Assembly: GCA_007570785.1 (NCBI GenBank)
Contig: ML664157.1
Span: forward strand, 5,541,424-5,605,423
From: Antilocapra americana
Lineage: Eukaryota > Chordata > Mammalia > Artiodactyla > Antilocapridae
DNA: 64,000 nucleotides
Direction: 5' to 3'
Position numbers and translations under genes: made by a program. Below the pieces are notes generated by a model, which ran no database searches, was not told the DNA's origin, and saw nothing but the letters and a program-made list of their open reading frames with translations. This document shows, piece by piece, positions 25,316 through 34,380 of this stretch. The stretch's first letter is position 1; each line of letters starts with the position of its first letter.

Positions 25316-27328
25316 ATTTATAAGTGATTCACATTGTACAGGAGAAACTAACATAACATTCTACAACAATTATACGCCAATTAAAAAATAAAAACATACT
25401 CAAAAGGATTTTTTAAAAACATACTGCTTATAAAGAGCTAACTTCTGTGTAAAGATTGCAATTATTTTATAAACTACACTCAATTCCCAGATGAACATGA
25501 CTAGAAGTAGCCTTTTAGAATTACATTTTCAAGGTTCAGTAATCTCTGGGCATTGATATTTCTTTCTATGAGCCTAAGGTATAGGAAAATCAGAATTTTC
25601 TTATTCTAATTTCCACATACTGTTCCACTTAAAAAGAAATCAGTTCTTTGACATTTTCCCTTGATGTCTACGTCTGATGTACAGAATGTTAATTTTGGGG
25701 TTCTCTAGGAACAGGTAGCTTTTGGAGGCACATCTCACCTCATTAACTTGCCCCTTCCCAACATCAATCTTACCTGCAAAGCTTGCAGATCAGAGAAGGT
25801 CTTAGCAGGGATTGTGTGAATGCCATTGCTGTGTAGCATTAGTAACTCCAACTTGTTCAGGCCAGAAAAATCTGCTTCAGTTAATCTAACCAAGCTGTTG
25901 TACCTGAAACAAAAACATCATTCCAGACATAAGTCTGTCAACTAAAGTTCAAATGTCAAAGCAAAACCCAACAAATGCATACACAAAACTGAACTCCACT
26001 CCCCACCTCACACACACAAACACGCACCCCACTAAAGATTCCCTCTGCTCTAAAGAGATAACCCAATGCTTGAAATACTGAAATTCATCAGACGCCATGG
26101 AAGGTCAAGCCCTTCACCCAGCCCTTGCAGTCTCAGTTACAATTTTCCTACTCACATTCCTGGAACATGCTACATCCCTTCTCATTTTCAAACCTTTGTA
26201 TGTTATGTTGTCTCTTCAGGTTGGAATGGCCTTGACTTCAGCCCTCTCTATTTGTGAACACTGTTAAGACCCAGCCCATTCCCTAATGACATTGCCCCTC
26301 GTTCTCCCAGGTGGAATTCATCGTTATGAAACAATGGTTAAGAAGCCTGGGCTCTGAAGTCAAATGCTTTAGATATGATTATGAACTCAGGTACCTGGCT
26401 CCTGGGAGTAGGGCCGATGCTGGGTTAACAAAAAAAATTAGTAACCTTTCTTTGCCTCAGTTTCCTTGTCTATGAAATGTGCAACTAACAGAACCTACTT
26501 GAAATGGGTTTTGAGGATTAAATGAATGTATTCATGAGGAGTGCTTAGCTCAATGCAGGACACAATTAAGTTAGCTGTCATTAGTAGTGATTGTTCCCAA
26601 GACACTTTGTATGCTGTATTACAATTCTTATTAAATTGTACTGATTATACACCTGTCTTTTCACTTTAACTGGTTTCTACACATGAATAATGTATTCTTC
26701 ATCATTGTATGCCTGGTACCATCCTTGTATTTGGTCCATAGTAGGTGTTCACTAATGTCAAAAGATGTTACATCTGCCTTTTCATTCATTCGCATGCATT
26801 TTTTCACCAACCTTTAAAATAGTCACTTTTTAGCAGATTTAATTACTTATGCATTTTAAAGTATTTTTAATAAGTCAGTTTCTATGGGAAAAAAAATCCA
26901 AAGGCCTTAAAAAAATCTAGTTAACTTTTCATATATATAGGAGGACATTTACCTCTTATGGATATTATCATAACTCTAATTCTTAGCAGGAGCTAGATCC
27001 TCATGCACTCATTTCAGAAGGAAAGTATTATTAAAAGAATTGTGGTTAATCTACGAGAGTCACACTGTTTGGGGGACTTCCCCAGTGTACTCAATCCCTC
27101 CTTGAGACGAAGCAAGACAAGCGCCCTCACGCACCCTAAATTGATCCGCTCCACGATGGGTGGGATGCTCTCCGGGATGGACGTGAGATAGCGAAATGTA
27201 CAGTGCACCTCTGTGGGCAGGTAACAGGCACAGCGGCGGGGACAGGCCCTGCCCCCGGGGAGGGCTGCCAGGCAGACCGCAGTGAAGGAGAGCAGTAAGC
27301 TGGTGCTTCCCCTGCCTTTTGGCGTCAT
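5860..27328 (-). CDS. IGSF10: IGSF10, complete coding region in six exons
   Basis: Immunoglobulin superfamily member 10 (also called CMF608), a large secreted protein. It is linked in the literature to osteo-/chondroprogenitors and, in humans, to GnRH-neuron migration and delayed puberty. The coding join is 27328-27135, 25903-25774, 23297-22907, 17510-13197, 12737-11840 and 7768-5860, giving 2611 aa, close to the human length of about 2620. Domain order: signal peptide (1 to about 28); Cys-rich LRR N-cap (about 29-55); about six LRRs; LRR C-cap with NPWTCDC (about 213-263); Ig1 and Ig2 (about 480-670); a Ser/Thr/Pro-rich linker (about 670-1630); Ig3-Ig12 to the C-terminus. No transmembrane segment is seen after the signal peptide. 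The start is the ATG one base after the acceptor. Of its relatives, MXRA5 differs in sequence throughout. All splice sites are GT/AG and no stop interrupts the frame, so the gene looks functional. Confidence 0.97.
8918..9395 (+). repeat. Cluster of MER5-like DNA transposon remnants
   Basis: Three neighbouring stretches (about 8918-9072, 9165-9262 and 9262-9395) resemble the MER5A consensus (non-autonomous hAT/Charlie). They show CTCAAACTCGGGTGCACATT, CCCACCTCCAGAATTTCTGA and GAGAACCACTG in the first, AAGCTTCCCAGGTGACTCTG in the second, and CTCAAACTTGAGTGTGTACC in the third. All have the same orientation. They are diverged, so the family name is tentative. Confidence 0.6.
9441..9537. repeat. 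TA/TG microsatellite
   Basis: Imperfect (TA)n with an internal (TG) run and short interruptions. A low-complexity tract, probably polymorphic in length. Confidence 0.95.
9893..9999 (-). repeat. L1 3' end fragment
   Basis: The stretch from CTTTTTATTTTGTATTGGGG to the start of the CTCAGCCATAAATATATATG region matches the reverse complement of a ruminant L1 3' terminus. A MER5-like half (about 10000-10090, CATCTGGGGTGGGGCCTGAT) abuts it on the right, and a MER5-like 5' part lies at about 9681-9740. The L1 may therefore sit in or near a MER5 copy. Confidence 0.55.
11840..12737 (-). CDS. IGSF10: IGSF10 exon encoding Ig3 (end), Ig4, Ig5 and Ig6 (start)
   Basis: 898 nt, residues 1677-1976. It begins with the Gly-Leu-Asp that continues Ig3 and includes two full C2-type Ig domains (cores VELKCRADGRPSP and LKLPCTAEGTPQP, each with a later YRC or YEC motif). 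It ends inside Ig6 at KAVVDQWHR. Donor AG/GTAAAC, phase 2. Ig domains split across exon borders are normal for this family. Confidence 0.96.
12738..13196 (-). other. IGSF10: Short IGSF10 intron
   Basis: 459 nt between the giant exon and the Ig3-Ig6 exon. AT-rich, with consensus splice sites at both ends; no repeat recognised. Confidence 0.9.
13197..17510 (-). CDS. IGSF10: IGSF10 giant exon: end of LRR C-cap, Ig1-Ig2, Ser/Thr/Pro-rich linker, start of Ig3
   Basis: One uninterrupted 4314-nt exon (residues 239-1677) from a TTTTCTAG acceptor to a CAG/GTATTT donor. It finishes the LRR C-cap (IIKCKKDRSP, QQCPLC), then a spacer, then Ig domains near residues 480-570 (LVGGTIDLDC) and 575-668 (SVGETLDLPC). 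After these come roughly 960 residues rich in Ser, Thr and Pro and without Cys pairs, like a mucin-type linker. A strongly basic cluster, RRFGRWRKVWSRGR, sits near residue 1010. The exon ends inside Ig3 after NPVPTIHWTRVSSG. Several long open frames antisense to it are shadows of this exon. Confidence 0.97.
19440..19660 (+). repeat. L2 LINE 3' fragment
   Basis: A diverged match to the L2 3' region: a ladder including CTGTCCCTTCTACTTGCAAT, then CTTCTCAGTGGGCTCCCTGC, then TTTATGTTCTCC. The order fits L2 (plus orientation). Old and degenerate. Confidence 0.5.
20338..20648 (+). repeat. L1 3' fragment (interrupted)
   Basis: A diverged L1 3' region in plus orientation, containing CATATATCCAGAGTAAACTC, TTTACAATAGCCAAGACATG, GAATATTATGCAGCCATAAA and GGGATGGACCCAGAGATTAT. 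It is interrupted at 20492-20521 by a U6 snRNA fragment. Confidence 0.85.
20480..20533 (+). mobile_element. 3'-truncated U6 snRNA retro-insert with target-site duplication
   Basis: Positions 20492-20521 are identical to the first 30 nt of U6 snRNA (GTGCTCGCTTCGGCAGCACA and the next ten bases). The sequence is flanked by perfect 12-bp direct repeats, ATAATGTGTATA, at 20480-20491 and 20522-20533. Removing the insert and one repeat restores a continuous L1 3' sequence, so this is a retrotransposed, 3'-truncated copy without a poly(A) tail. It cannot be a working U6 gene because about 75 nt of the RNA are missing. Confidence 0.9.
20790..21060. repeat. MIR SINE with an inverted MIR inside
   Basis: The outer parts (about 20790-20840 and 20998-21060) read like a plus-orientation MIR: TTTCTAGCCATGTCAGCTGGGTGAC, shown here in shortened form, and later CTCAATTTCTTCATCTCTAA. 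The middle (about 20845-20995) reads like the reverse complement of MIR, with TGTGCTAAGCACTTAGGTAT and TTACAGGTGAGAAAACTGAT. Both are old. Confidence 0.55.
22196..22595 (-). repeat. Bovine-type L1 3' end, inverted
   Basis: A reverse-complemented L1 3' UTR with the diagnostic order TTTTGCCATACATTGTCATG, CACCATGGGTTTACATATGC, a CCCTCC-rich tract, ATTCCATATATATGCGTTAA and TACTGTATTGTTGTTTTTGC. 5'-truncated. It is preceded by T-rich sequence corresponding to the poly(A) tail. Confidence 0.9.
22907..23297 (-). CDS. IGSF10: IGSF10 third coding exon: leucine-rich repeats and start of LRR C-cap
   Basis: 391 nt from a TTCTTAG acceptor to a GTAACT donor. It encodes residues 109-238, beginning VLKMSYNKVRKL and running through four further LRR units (for example RLHMDHNNIEFI and LYLSDNFLSSIP) into the C-cap motif NPWTCDCQLKWL. 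It ends in phase 1 within the Asp codon shared with the next exon. Confidence 0.96.
23640..23970 (-). repeat. Old L1 3' remnant, inverted
   Basis: Decayed L1 3' sequence on the minus strand: CTTTTTCCAACTAGCCTTAT, GAGTAGTGGTCCACTATATA and TTTATCCATTTATAAGTTGA follow the order of a reverse-complemented L1 terminus. Confidence 0.6.
24780..25400 (+). repeat. L1 3' end with (TA)n tract
   Basis: An L1 3' region in plus orientation: ATTTACAATAGCCAGGACAT, GGACAAAGAGGATGTGGTAC, TATATATGGAATCTAGAAAA, CTACCATGTGTAAAACAGC and a final CAATTAAAAAATAAAAACAT. An uninterrupted TA microsatellite lies at about 25271-25308 within it. Confidence 0.9.
25774..25903 (-). CDS. IGSF10: IGSF10 second coding exon: leucine-rich repeats
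   Basis: 130 nt between a GTTTCAG acceptor and a GTAAGA donor. The first base completes the Gly of INLG, and 43 codons follow (residues 66-108), including YNSLVRLTEADF and LLMLHSNGIHTIP, typical LRR spacing. The exon ends in phase 0. Confidence 0.95.
25904..27134 (-). other. IGSF10: First IGSF10 coding intron
   Basis: A 1.23-kb intron with one MIR at about 26325-26600. The remaining sequence, including a short CACACA-rich part near 26010-26030, is not recognised. Confidence 0.85.
26325..26600 (+). repeat. MIR SINE
   Basis: Plus-orientation MIR, nearly full length: AATGGTTAAGAAGCCTGGGC, CTCTGAAGTCAAATGC, TTTGCCTCAGTTTCCTTGTC, GAGGATTAAATGAATG and TGCTTAGCTCAATGCAGGAC match the consensus in order. 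Confidence 0.85.
27135..27328 (-). CDS. IGSF10: IGSF10 first coding exon: signal peptide and LRR N-cap
   Basis: The exon starts one base before the ATG, right after a TTTTTCAG acceptor, so at least one non-coding 5' exon lies further upstream. It encodes MTPKGRG, a hydrophobic signal core, and CPRRCACYLPTEVHC, the four-cysteine LRR N-cap. It ends in VERINLG with donor GTGCGT (phase 2). An ATG 15 nt further upstream lies in the intron and is not used. Confidence 0.95.
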
Positions 27329-27329
27329 C

Positions 27330-28970
27330 CTGAAAAACATCATATCTCAGTTATAAATACGGTTTGAGCAGAGTTCCAGTAGACCACACACAGTAACTGG
27401 TAATCTAGGAGACCTTCCTGAAAGGTTATTAGGGACCAATTTCATTTGCAACTTTTATGGTAAAGCTAACTACAAAGCCACAGTGTGTGCTGGCCTCATA
27501 TGGACTCTTGTGACAAGCAGTGTATTTATTGTTGTGAAAATTCCTTTACAGGTTTTCACTTCTTAATGAAAAGCAGGAATCCCTTTTACTTAGGGAGTCA
27601 TTAAAAAAAGAAAATGGAAAGCAGAATGGAGATATTGTGACAGCTGAAATACATAAGATTTAGTTTCCTGTCTACACATTAGTTCTTTTAGACTTAAAAA
27701 AAATGATAATAAAGCTAATACATATGCAACACTGAAAAGTTAGAAGTTGTAAATAAGTCAAATAAAGAAAATAAAATTATTTATACTCCCTACCACCCAG
27801 ATATAATCAATAATATTTTGTTCTATTCCTTCTAGCATTTTCTTTATTGGACGTGTGTGTTTCTGTGTATGCATGATCAAGTGAAGTTTCATAATATATG
27901 TTTTATCACTGAGCATGTTTGGTTTTTCATTTTCTTAAACCTTCAAAAACACTTTCAGTTAGAGCTGTAATCACTGAAAGGATGAATAAGTCTCTCCCTA
28001 ACATCGCAAGTCTTTGCCAGAAAAAGACAAATTACACACGTCATTGCCAAATGATGACCATAATGAATAGTAACTGACCAGCCGAGAGGGCTGGAGCCTT
28101 ATACCTGCCCTACAGTGGCCGTGCTGACCCCTCGCAGGCATGATGCTGTTTTTGCTCTGCTTAGAGCATCCCTCTGCCTCTTCCCTTGGTCCCTTCTTCT
28201 CACATCTGCCGTGGGCTTGGGGGTGGGGGCATAACCAGGGAAGAAACATGCTCAGCTTGTTGGAAAAAATGGTATCTGGTACCCACATGTGAGGCAAGCC
28301 CAGAGATCCAAAGCAAATTTTTGCCTGAAATTCAGAACATACAAAGACGTAATAAGATCTCTATTATGCTTTTCTAAGAAAAGTGATCTTCATAGAATGG
28401 TTTCTTTTAGATTCCACCAGCAACCATCCTTTAACTATAAACTACATTTAAAATAACATGAATGCTGAACTTCTTGTATCTTCATATAGATAGAAATATC
28501 ATGGAATTAGAATTTAGCCCAGATTAAAATCTAATACTGGTTTAATCACATGGCCACTTTTGTCATTGTAACTGTCTGGTTACCAAATCTTTAAATAAAT
28601 ATTATGTGATTGGAGACAGCGTTTCCACCTTCTTATAATTAGGTAAGCAAAGAAAAGAGTAGGTTGAAGGCAATTCTGTCGTTCAGCTAGAAAAACAGAA
28701 GTTCTGGGTTTGCCCACTTGAGAGTTACTGAAAAGAGAACCAAAAGTCTGAACACATGGGTAGTGGATTCCCATAAACTTGAACCTGAAAATGTATATAA
28801 TGAAATAGAAATTGACAGTACCTGAGCTCTTTTGTCGTCGTCCTGAATCCTCTCCTGACATAGGCAAAGACTGAAAATCTCCCCAAGAAGTGGAGAATTG
28901 TATCCACAGCTGAGTGAGGAAGCCTTCTCTGCTCCCCAGGTGGGCGAATGGCTTGACCTTTCTGGCTTAC
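27330..28970 (-). other. IGSF10: IGSF10 5' non-coding intron
   Basis: The sequence between the start-codon exon and the candidate 5' UTR exon. It is AT-rich in its first kilobase and more balanced near 28050-28300. No repeat or gene is recognised. Confidence 0.55.
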
Positions 28971-29090
28971 CGCTCAGGAGTACTGAAGAGAGACCCGAGG
29001 CGCTCGGACAGCCGCAGCGTAGATAACCCGAAGTCGCCAGTCAGAAGTGTTTCTTCATAACTGCTGTCGTTACAGAAACAAAACGCAAAG
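28971..29090 (-). other. IGSF10: Candidate IGSF10 5' UTR exon
   Basis: Reading the minus strand, a CpG-containing stretch ends CTGAGCG followed by a strong donor GTAAGC at 28970. It could splice to the acceptor at 27330. Its upstream end is not defined and the given boundary is a guess. Other donors (GTGAGC at 29519, GTAAGT near 29639) are equally plausible first exons. Confidence 0.3.
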
Positions 29091-29299
29091 TGGAGGTTTG
29101 GAAATGTTCTTTCTCCTCCCTCAACAGTGCGCTTCAGTTCCCCTTAAAGCTGTCAATTTAGGTATATCAACATCGCTCCATTTTACCCCGAAGTCCCAGG
29201 AGTTTCTCCTCCCTTAGCCTTTACGGGCAAATCTATCATAAATGCCCACAGTAAGGGTCTCTACCTACTGATGAATCTTCACCAAGAGTGTGTCTTTTG

Positions 29300-29680
29300 T
29301 CCGGCAGCAGTCACTGAAGAGGTGATTTTTTTTTTTTTTTGCTTTAATTCCTTTCATCCGCACTTGCTCCACCCCTCCCGACTCCCACCCCTCCTCGCTG
29401 CTCGCCAGGCCCAGACTCAGGCAGAGGACTAGCTGCATTCCCATGCCAAGCCCCTGGCTGGCGCGGGCGCGGGCATCGGTCCTCTCCTCTTCCCAGCAAA
29501 GACTGACAGAGCCGCTCACCTCTCCTCCCAGGTGCCCAATGGGCTTCCGCCGCTGGCGTTTCTGAGCTCAGCCGCCCGGGGCAAAGGGACCGTCCGGAGC
29601 TAAGGAGGGGAAGGCGGGGCGGGGCGACGTTGACTTACGTGTCTGGGGACTGAGCCGAGGCTGCACGGCACACAGACAGA
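29300..29680 (-). promoter_or_regulatory. IGSF10: GC-rich probable IGSF10 promoter / first-exon region
   Basis: This is the only GC- and CpG-rich block in the intergenic side of the window, with tandem GC-box-like GGGGCGGGGC at about 29616 and further CpG runs at 29460-29475 and 29570-29600. It lies about 2 kb upstream of the IGSF10 start codon and contains minus-strand splice donors. I infer it holds the transcription start. No TATA box is obvious. Confidence 0.45.
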
Positions 29681-30256
29681 TAACAAACGACCACCCAGTT
29701 CTGTTTTTGAGAACGCACGGATGCCTGCTCGCTTCGCATTTCCTCCGCTTTTTTTTTTTTTTTTCCCTAATTCCCAGATTTCTCAGGCGCATTCTGACTG
29801 GTGCGCAGGGCAGTTTCAGCCGTGGGACCTTACCCACGTTTATCTCCTCCACCTGTTGAGTGTAAGGACTTGGCTTTAATCACTGTGAGCTCTTCTCAAG
29901 TCTGAGGGTCCCCAGAGTTAGCTCTGAAAGCTGAGAGGTAGCGAGGTTAACCTACGGTACCTGCAGTTTGATTTTTGTGGGCCAGTTGGAGAAACCTCTC
30001 TTGTTGAAAGGGATTACCAGCGCACTGTTTTAAATACTGCTTTTCTTCTGAGGGTGTAGTTTGGGGGACCAGCAGCGTGAGCATGATCCTAGACCTTGTT
30101 AACAAAACATAAATTCTTAGGCTCCATCCCAGACCCACAGAATCAGAAACTTCAGGGATGGGGCCTGGGTGGGGTCTGTGTGTTAACAAGCCTTCCAGAT
30201 AGTTCCCATGCAGCAAATTTTGAGGATTTTTGCCTGTAAGAAAATAACTTCCTTAC
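29681..30256. other. IGSF10 upstream flank with a MER5-like remnant
   Basis: Intergenic. About 30100-30230 resembles MER5 in plus orientation (AGACCCACAGAATCAGAAAC, GATGGGGCCTGGGTGGGGTC). A run of about 18 T lies at 29747-29764. Nothing else is recognised. Confidence 0.5.
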
Positions 30257-30600
30257 TAACGCATATATATGGAATTTAGAAAGATGGTAACGAGAACCCT
30301 GCATACAAGACAGCAAAAGAAACGCAGATGTATAGAACAGTCTCGTGGACTCTGTGGAAGAAGGCAAGGAGGGATGTTATGGGAGAATGGCATTGAAACA
30401 TGTTAATTATCATATGTGAAATCAATCGCCAGCCCAGGTTTGATACTTGGGGTTGGTGCATCGGGATGATCCAGGGAGAGGGAATCGGGAGGGATGAGGG
30501 AGGGGGGTTCTGGAAGGGGAACATATGTATACCCATGGCAGATTCATGTCAATGTATGGCAAAACCAACACAATAAAGAAAATTTTAAAAAAAAGAAAAG
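30257..30600 (+). repeat. Bovine-type L1 3' end with tail and target-site duplication
   Basis: A plus-orientation 5'-truncated L1: ACGCATATATATGGAATTTA, GAGAACCCTGCATACAAGAC, GGTTGGTGCATCGGGATGAT, ACATATGTATACCCATGGCA and CACAATAAAGAAAATTTTAA, then an A-rich tail. The left flank AGAAAATAACTTCCTTA and the right flank AGAAGATAACTTCTTA are probably a slightly diverged target-site duplication of about 16 bp. Confidence 0.92.
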
Positions 30601-30629
30601 AAGATAACTTCTTATAATGACAACAGGGT

Positions 30630-30840
30630 TTACTCTGGCAATATTATTATAAGCATTTTACAAATACCAACTCATTTGAACTTCACCAAAAAAATCTAAA
30701 AGGAAAATGTTCATGTCATTTCATTTTACAAGTTAGGCACATGAAGGTAAGTGACTCACCACAGGTCATTGCCAGCTGTGAGTAGAGAAAGTTGATTCAA
30801 ACCCAGGCAGCCTGGCTCTCCAGCCTGAATGGCTAGCCAC
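30630..30840 (-). repeat. MIR SINE, inverted
   Basis: TTACAAATACCAACTCATTT, TCATTTTACAAGTTAGGCAC, GTAAGTGACTCACCACAGGT and GATTCAAACCCAGGCAGCCT follow the reverse-complemented MIR order. Confidence 0.75.
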
Positions 30841-31502
30841 AAAGCTTCGGCTGTCTCACTTAGCCCACTTAGCCAAACATTGGGAATGCCCCACATCCAG
30901 CAGCTAAACGTGCAAGTGATTTATAGTTAGTAATAACTGAGTCAGCAACCATGGTCGAATTATAGAATCGGGAACTCAGAAGTAACTCTAGAAGTACATA
31001 TGATATGAACATGGGTTTTAAATCTGCAGAGCTGACATGGTTAAGTTAAAAAGTTACATGTGATGTCCAGACTTAGACACTTGCTTGGGAAATATGGCAT
31101 ATTTGTGGGTTCTTGGCATCCACAGTTTTTCTTCCAAAGCTCCTTGGTGACCAACCTCATGGCATCGTACTCTTTTGTTAGTTTCTAACCCAGGTCTGCA
31201 CTTGCGGACCCTTGCTAGGATGAATCACAGAAAGATGACCATGGCATGTTATAGAGCTCTTTATTTTCCCAGGATGGTTACATGGGTCATTTGTTTTGTT
31301 TTTTTGCTGTCAGTTTCAAAAAAGAACTATTGTTAGGAATGTTTGCTTCTTTTAAGAGTTTTTATAAGAGATGTCTACAGCTGCTTTGTTTCAAGAGTTC
31401 TCCATGTATTTTCTACTTTTATTTAATCTGCCAGAATTATTAGAAATTTGAAGGCATGTTGGGATGAATTTTAGTTCAGTGTGCCCTACTGAATAATGCA
31501 TG
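30841..31502. other. Unannotated intergenic sequence
   Basis: No gene or repeat recognised. Confidence 0.5.
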
Positions 31503-31716
31503 CTGTGTGCTAACTCACTGTCTGACTCTTGGCAGCCCCATGGACTGTAGCCTGCCAGGCTCCTCTGTCCATGGGATTCTCCAGGCAAGAATAGCAGAGT
31601 GAGTTGCCATGCCCTTCTCTAGAGGATCCTCCCGACCCAGGGATCAAACTGGAGTCTCTTAAGTCTCCTGCATTGGTAGACAGGTTCTTTACCACTATCG
31701 TCACCTGGGAAGTCCT
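31503..31716 (-). repeat. Bov-tA-type SINE
   Basis: A reverse-orientation ruminant SINE: GTCTGACTCTTGGCAGCCCC, TGTCCATGGGATTCTCCAGG, CAGGGATCAAACTGGAGTCT, then TTCTTTACCACTATCGTCAC and CTGGGAAGTCC. An AAC/AGT trinucleotide-rich stretch follows it. Confidence 0.93.
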
Positions 31717-31754
31717 AACAACAACAACAGTAGTAATAATCATCGCTATTATTG

Positions 31755-31885
31755 TCAAAGCATGTATGTGCCAGGGGCTTTATGTGTGTTGTTTAACTCT
31801 CAGAAATATTCTCATGACGTGGGCATTAAAATTATACCAATTTTCAGGTGATACTCTACGTAATTCAGAGCCAGAATATACTATT
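31755..31885 (-). repeat. MIR SINE fragment, inverted
   Basis: TGTGCCAGGGGCTTTATGTG, TTTAACTCTCAGAAATATTC and CCAATTTTCAGGTGATACTC follow the reverse MIR consensus. It is interrupted or ended near 31885. Confidence 0.6.
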
Positions 31886-32640
31886 GAATTAATTTTAAAA
31901 CTCTAAGGCCCCATTCCTAAGACTCATGTTTCCCAGCTTCCTCCACTTCTGTTCATATTTTTACTATTGAAAAATTTGGAGGGTCCACAGCATATGAAGG
32001 ATTAAAGTTTGACCATTCTCTTTTCTAACCATACTTAATAGTGTTTCTATGGATTCTTAAGGTGTATAGATCAATTTCATGCTTGAATGTGGCTTCATCT
32101 AATGTTTACAAGAAATAAGTAAAGTTCAATCATAATAATTCAATTTTATATAAGAAGAGACTGAGGTTGATTAGGTATATGAATTGCTAAGATCTCACAC
32201 CTGAAGTTAAGCTGAACTCCTAACCCTGTACTTCTTGCACTATGGACTGTATTTCACCTACACCTTCTGAATGGTTTGCCATTTTAATTACCTCCCACTA
32301 TACCTAGTATTTTTCTTTAAATCACTCCTCCCTTCTTCTTTCTAAGTCTTTCCCTAAATAATAAGATCAGTAAATTCATAGGTTTGATATTTTTGCTGGT
32401 AAACATGACAATAAATATACATCTTTTTTACCCTTTACATCAGCCCCTGGAAATTTGCATCTCTCCCATCTCTATGTCATTTGCTTGACTTGTTATCATT
32501 TTTGGTATTTATGTACTTCTTATATTTCATCTCTAATATATCAACTGTGCCACTTTTCATTTTACTCCCAAATCAGAGCAAATATACCAACAAATCAAGT
32601 CTAAGATGTTACATCATATAGCTCCTGATAATTTTAAAAA
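31886..32640. other. Unannotated intergenic sequence
   Basis: AT-rich sequence without recognised genes or repeats. Confidence 0.5.
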
Positions 32641-32644
32641 CTCC

Positions 32645-32766
32645 TTTTGTTTGTTTGTTTGTTTTCTGGCCATGCCTTTCAGGATCTCAGATCCCCTACC
32701 AGGGACTGAACCCAGGCCATGGCTGTGAAAGCCCAGAATCCTAACCACTAGGCCAGCAGGGAACTC
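32645..32766 (-). repeat. CHR-type tRNA-derived SINE, inverted
   Basis: TTTCTGGCCATGCCTTTCAG, GGGACTGAACCCAGGCCATG (B-box part), CCTAACCACTAGGCCAGCAG and GGAACTCC match the reverse complement of the cetartiodactyl CHR-2-like SINE. (TTTG)n lies at its left end. Confidence 0.75.
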
Positions 32767-32808
32767 CTGAACTTATGTATTTTTGAAAAACTCACTCATC
32801 TGTATTTT

Positions 32809-33024
32809 GGGCTTCCCTGGTGGCTCAGATGGTCAAGAATTCACCTGCAATGCAGGAGACCCAGGTTTGATCCCTGGATTGGGAAGATCCCCTGGAGAAA
32901 GAAATGGCAACCCACTCCATGGAATTCTTGCCTGGAGAATTCCATGAACAGAGGAGCCTGCCAGGCTACAGTCTATGGGGTTGCAAAGAGTTGGACACAA
33001 CTGAGTGACTAACACACACACACA
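32809..33024 (+). repeat. Bov-tA-type SINE
   Basis: Plus orientation: GGGCTTCCCTGGTGGCTCAG, GCAATGCAGGAGACCCAGGT, GGGAAGATCCCCTGGAGAAA, GGTTGCAAAGAGTTGGACAC and AACTGAGTGACTAACACACA. It is close to full length and ends in a CA tract. Confidence 0.95.
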
Positions 33025-34380
33025 TATGCATTTCAACAGATAATCATAATGTCAAAATTACTGTATCTCTTAATTAGGACTGCTCATTACTAGCTCCCAG
33101 TCCTATAATTTTCTTATTAATCAAATAAACAAGTCATACGCTTAGTGAATACAACAGCAGTGAAGTAGACTAAAATCCTGGCCACTTATTTTGTGCAGTT
33201 TTATGAACTTGCCTAGTAGAGCAAGTGAAAAGTGCCATGAAGAGAAATAGTGCAGGAAAAGGAGGTGGAAGTCAATCAGTATTACCTCAACCCAATACAA
33301 TTGCATCTCAGCCAACCGAAGTTAAGCTGCAAACCCTAAGGCACTTATTTATCAATGAACAATTAGCATTTCAGGCTCCTAACCGTTTAGGCTTTAGAAT
33401 GCTATGTATGGGTACAATTTTGGAAGATTTAGAGGCATTTTGAAATGGGTGGTCCTCTTGTGAGTCCATAGGCTCCAGATTATTGGAAATATAAAAGCTA
33501 TTTAGGAGGAAATTGTAATAGTACTATCTCAAAATGACAAATTAGTGGTTTTGAGAGTAAAGAAAGATAGTAGATAGAGGAGGCATGTAGAATGGTTAAA
33601 AATGTATATGGAGAATGAAGGGACGATAAAGGAGAAATAAAAGAGAAATGATGGATGAATTTTAACATTTTTCGGTGCTGACTTCCAAGGTTCCTGGGAA
33701 AACTAGGCCTGAAGCAGATAAAAGCGAGAGCCCCACACAGATGCAAACCTTTGTGAGAAGACCAAGACAGAAGAGGAAGCACTGTAATGATTAAGTATCC
33801 AAAGTTGTCAAGACTTTAGAAGCAGATGTCTATAAGGCAGCCCTGCTGACTGTAACATTGTAAACTGATCACTAAATGCTACATGTTGCTTTTCTAACAG
33901 GTACTGTATCAAAGGCCATCATTGGTGGATATTTGCAGTTTGTTATGATTTCTTAAGGATGGGTAGGATCTACATCTAAGGATTCTCACATCTGTGAGAC
34001 GAAATCTCAAAAGCTGTCCAAAGGTGAATGTCCTGTGTGTGTGAAAAGAGGGTGGTACAATGTTGGTTGAATTCCGACAGAGCAAACAGTGTGTGAGCCA
34101 GTACTTAAGGAAAACTCAAGAGCATTATAGTCAATCTCACTAACAACCCTAGAAGTTGATTTTCGAGGATGAACAACTTTGAGGTGGTTTCTGAGGTCAG
34201 CTACTGGGAAGAGGAGTGAGGAATACAAAACTATAATTACGGGTTGAGCATACACTATGTCTAATTAAGCCATTGGCCACTGTATGAAGCTTTCTTCTCA
34301 CTGAGGTATTCTGGTGTTCGAGTTTTGTTTTCCTGATACACATGGTAGGGATTCTGAGTGGAATGAGTTCTAGCGAATCA
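33025..34380. other. Intergenic sequence with two unexplained open frames
   Basis: No repeat is recognised. Two short open frames have a protein-like look but no family I know: plus 33225-33443, beginning MKSAMKRNSAGKGGGSQSVL, and minus 34007-34255, containing LRNHLKVVHPRKS, which slightly recalls a BED-finger/hAT transposase segment. Both could be chance. Confidence 0.3.

Larger units (their letters stand above)
23298..25773 (-). other. IGSF10: IGSF10 intron between the LRR exons
   Basis: A 2.48-kb intron. It holds an old inverted L1 3' remnant (about 23640-23970) and a plus-orientation L1 3' end with a TA microsatellite (24780-25400). The rest (23298-23640, 23970-24780, 25400-25773) is AT-rich without recognised elements. 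Confidence 0.85.

Noticed and set aside
32809..33024. tRNA-like A and B boxes suggesting a tRNA gene
   Set aside because: They belong to a Bov-tA SINE, whose head is tRNA-derived; no complete cloverleaf was found.
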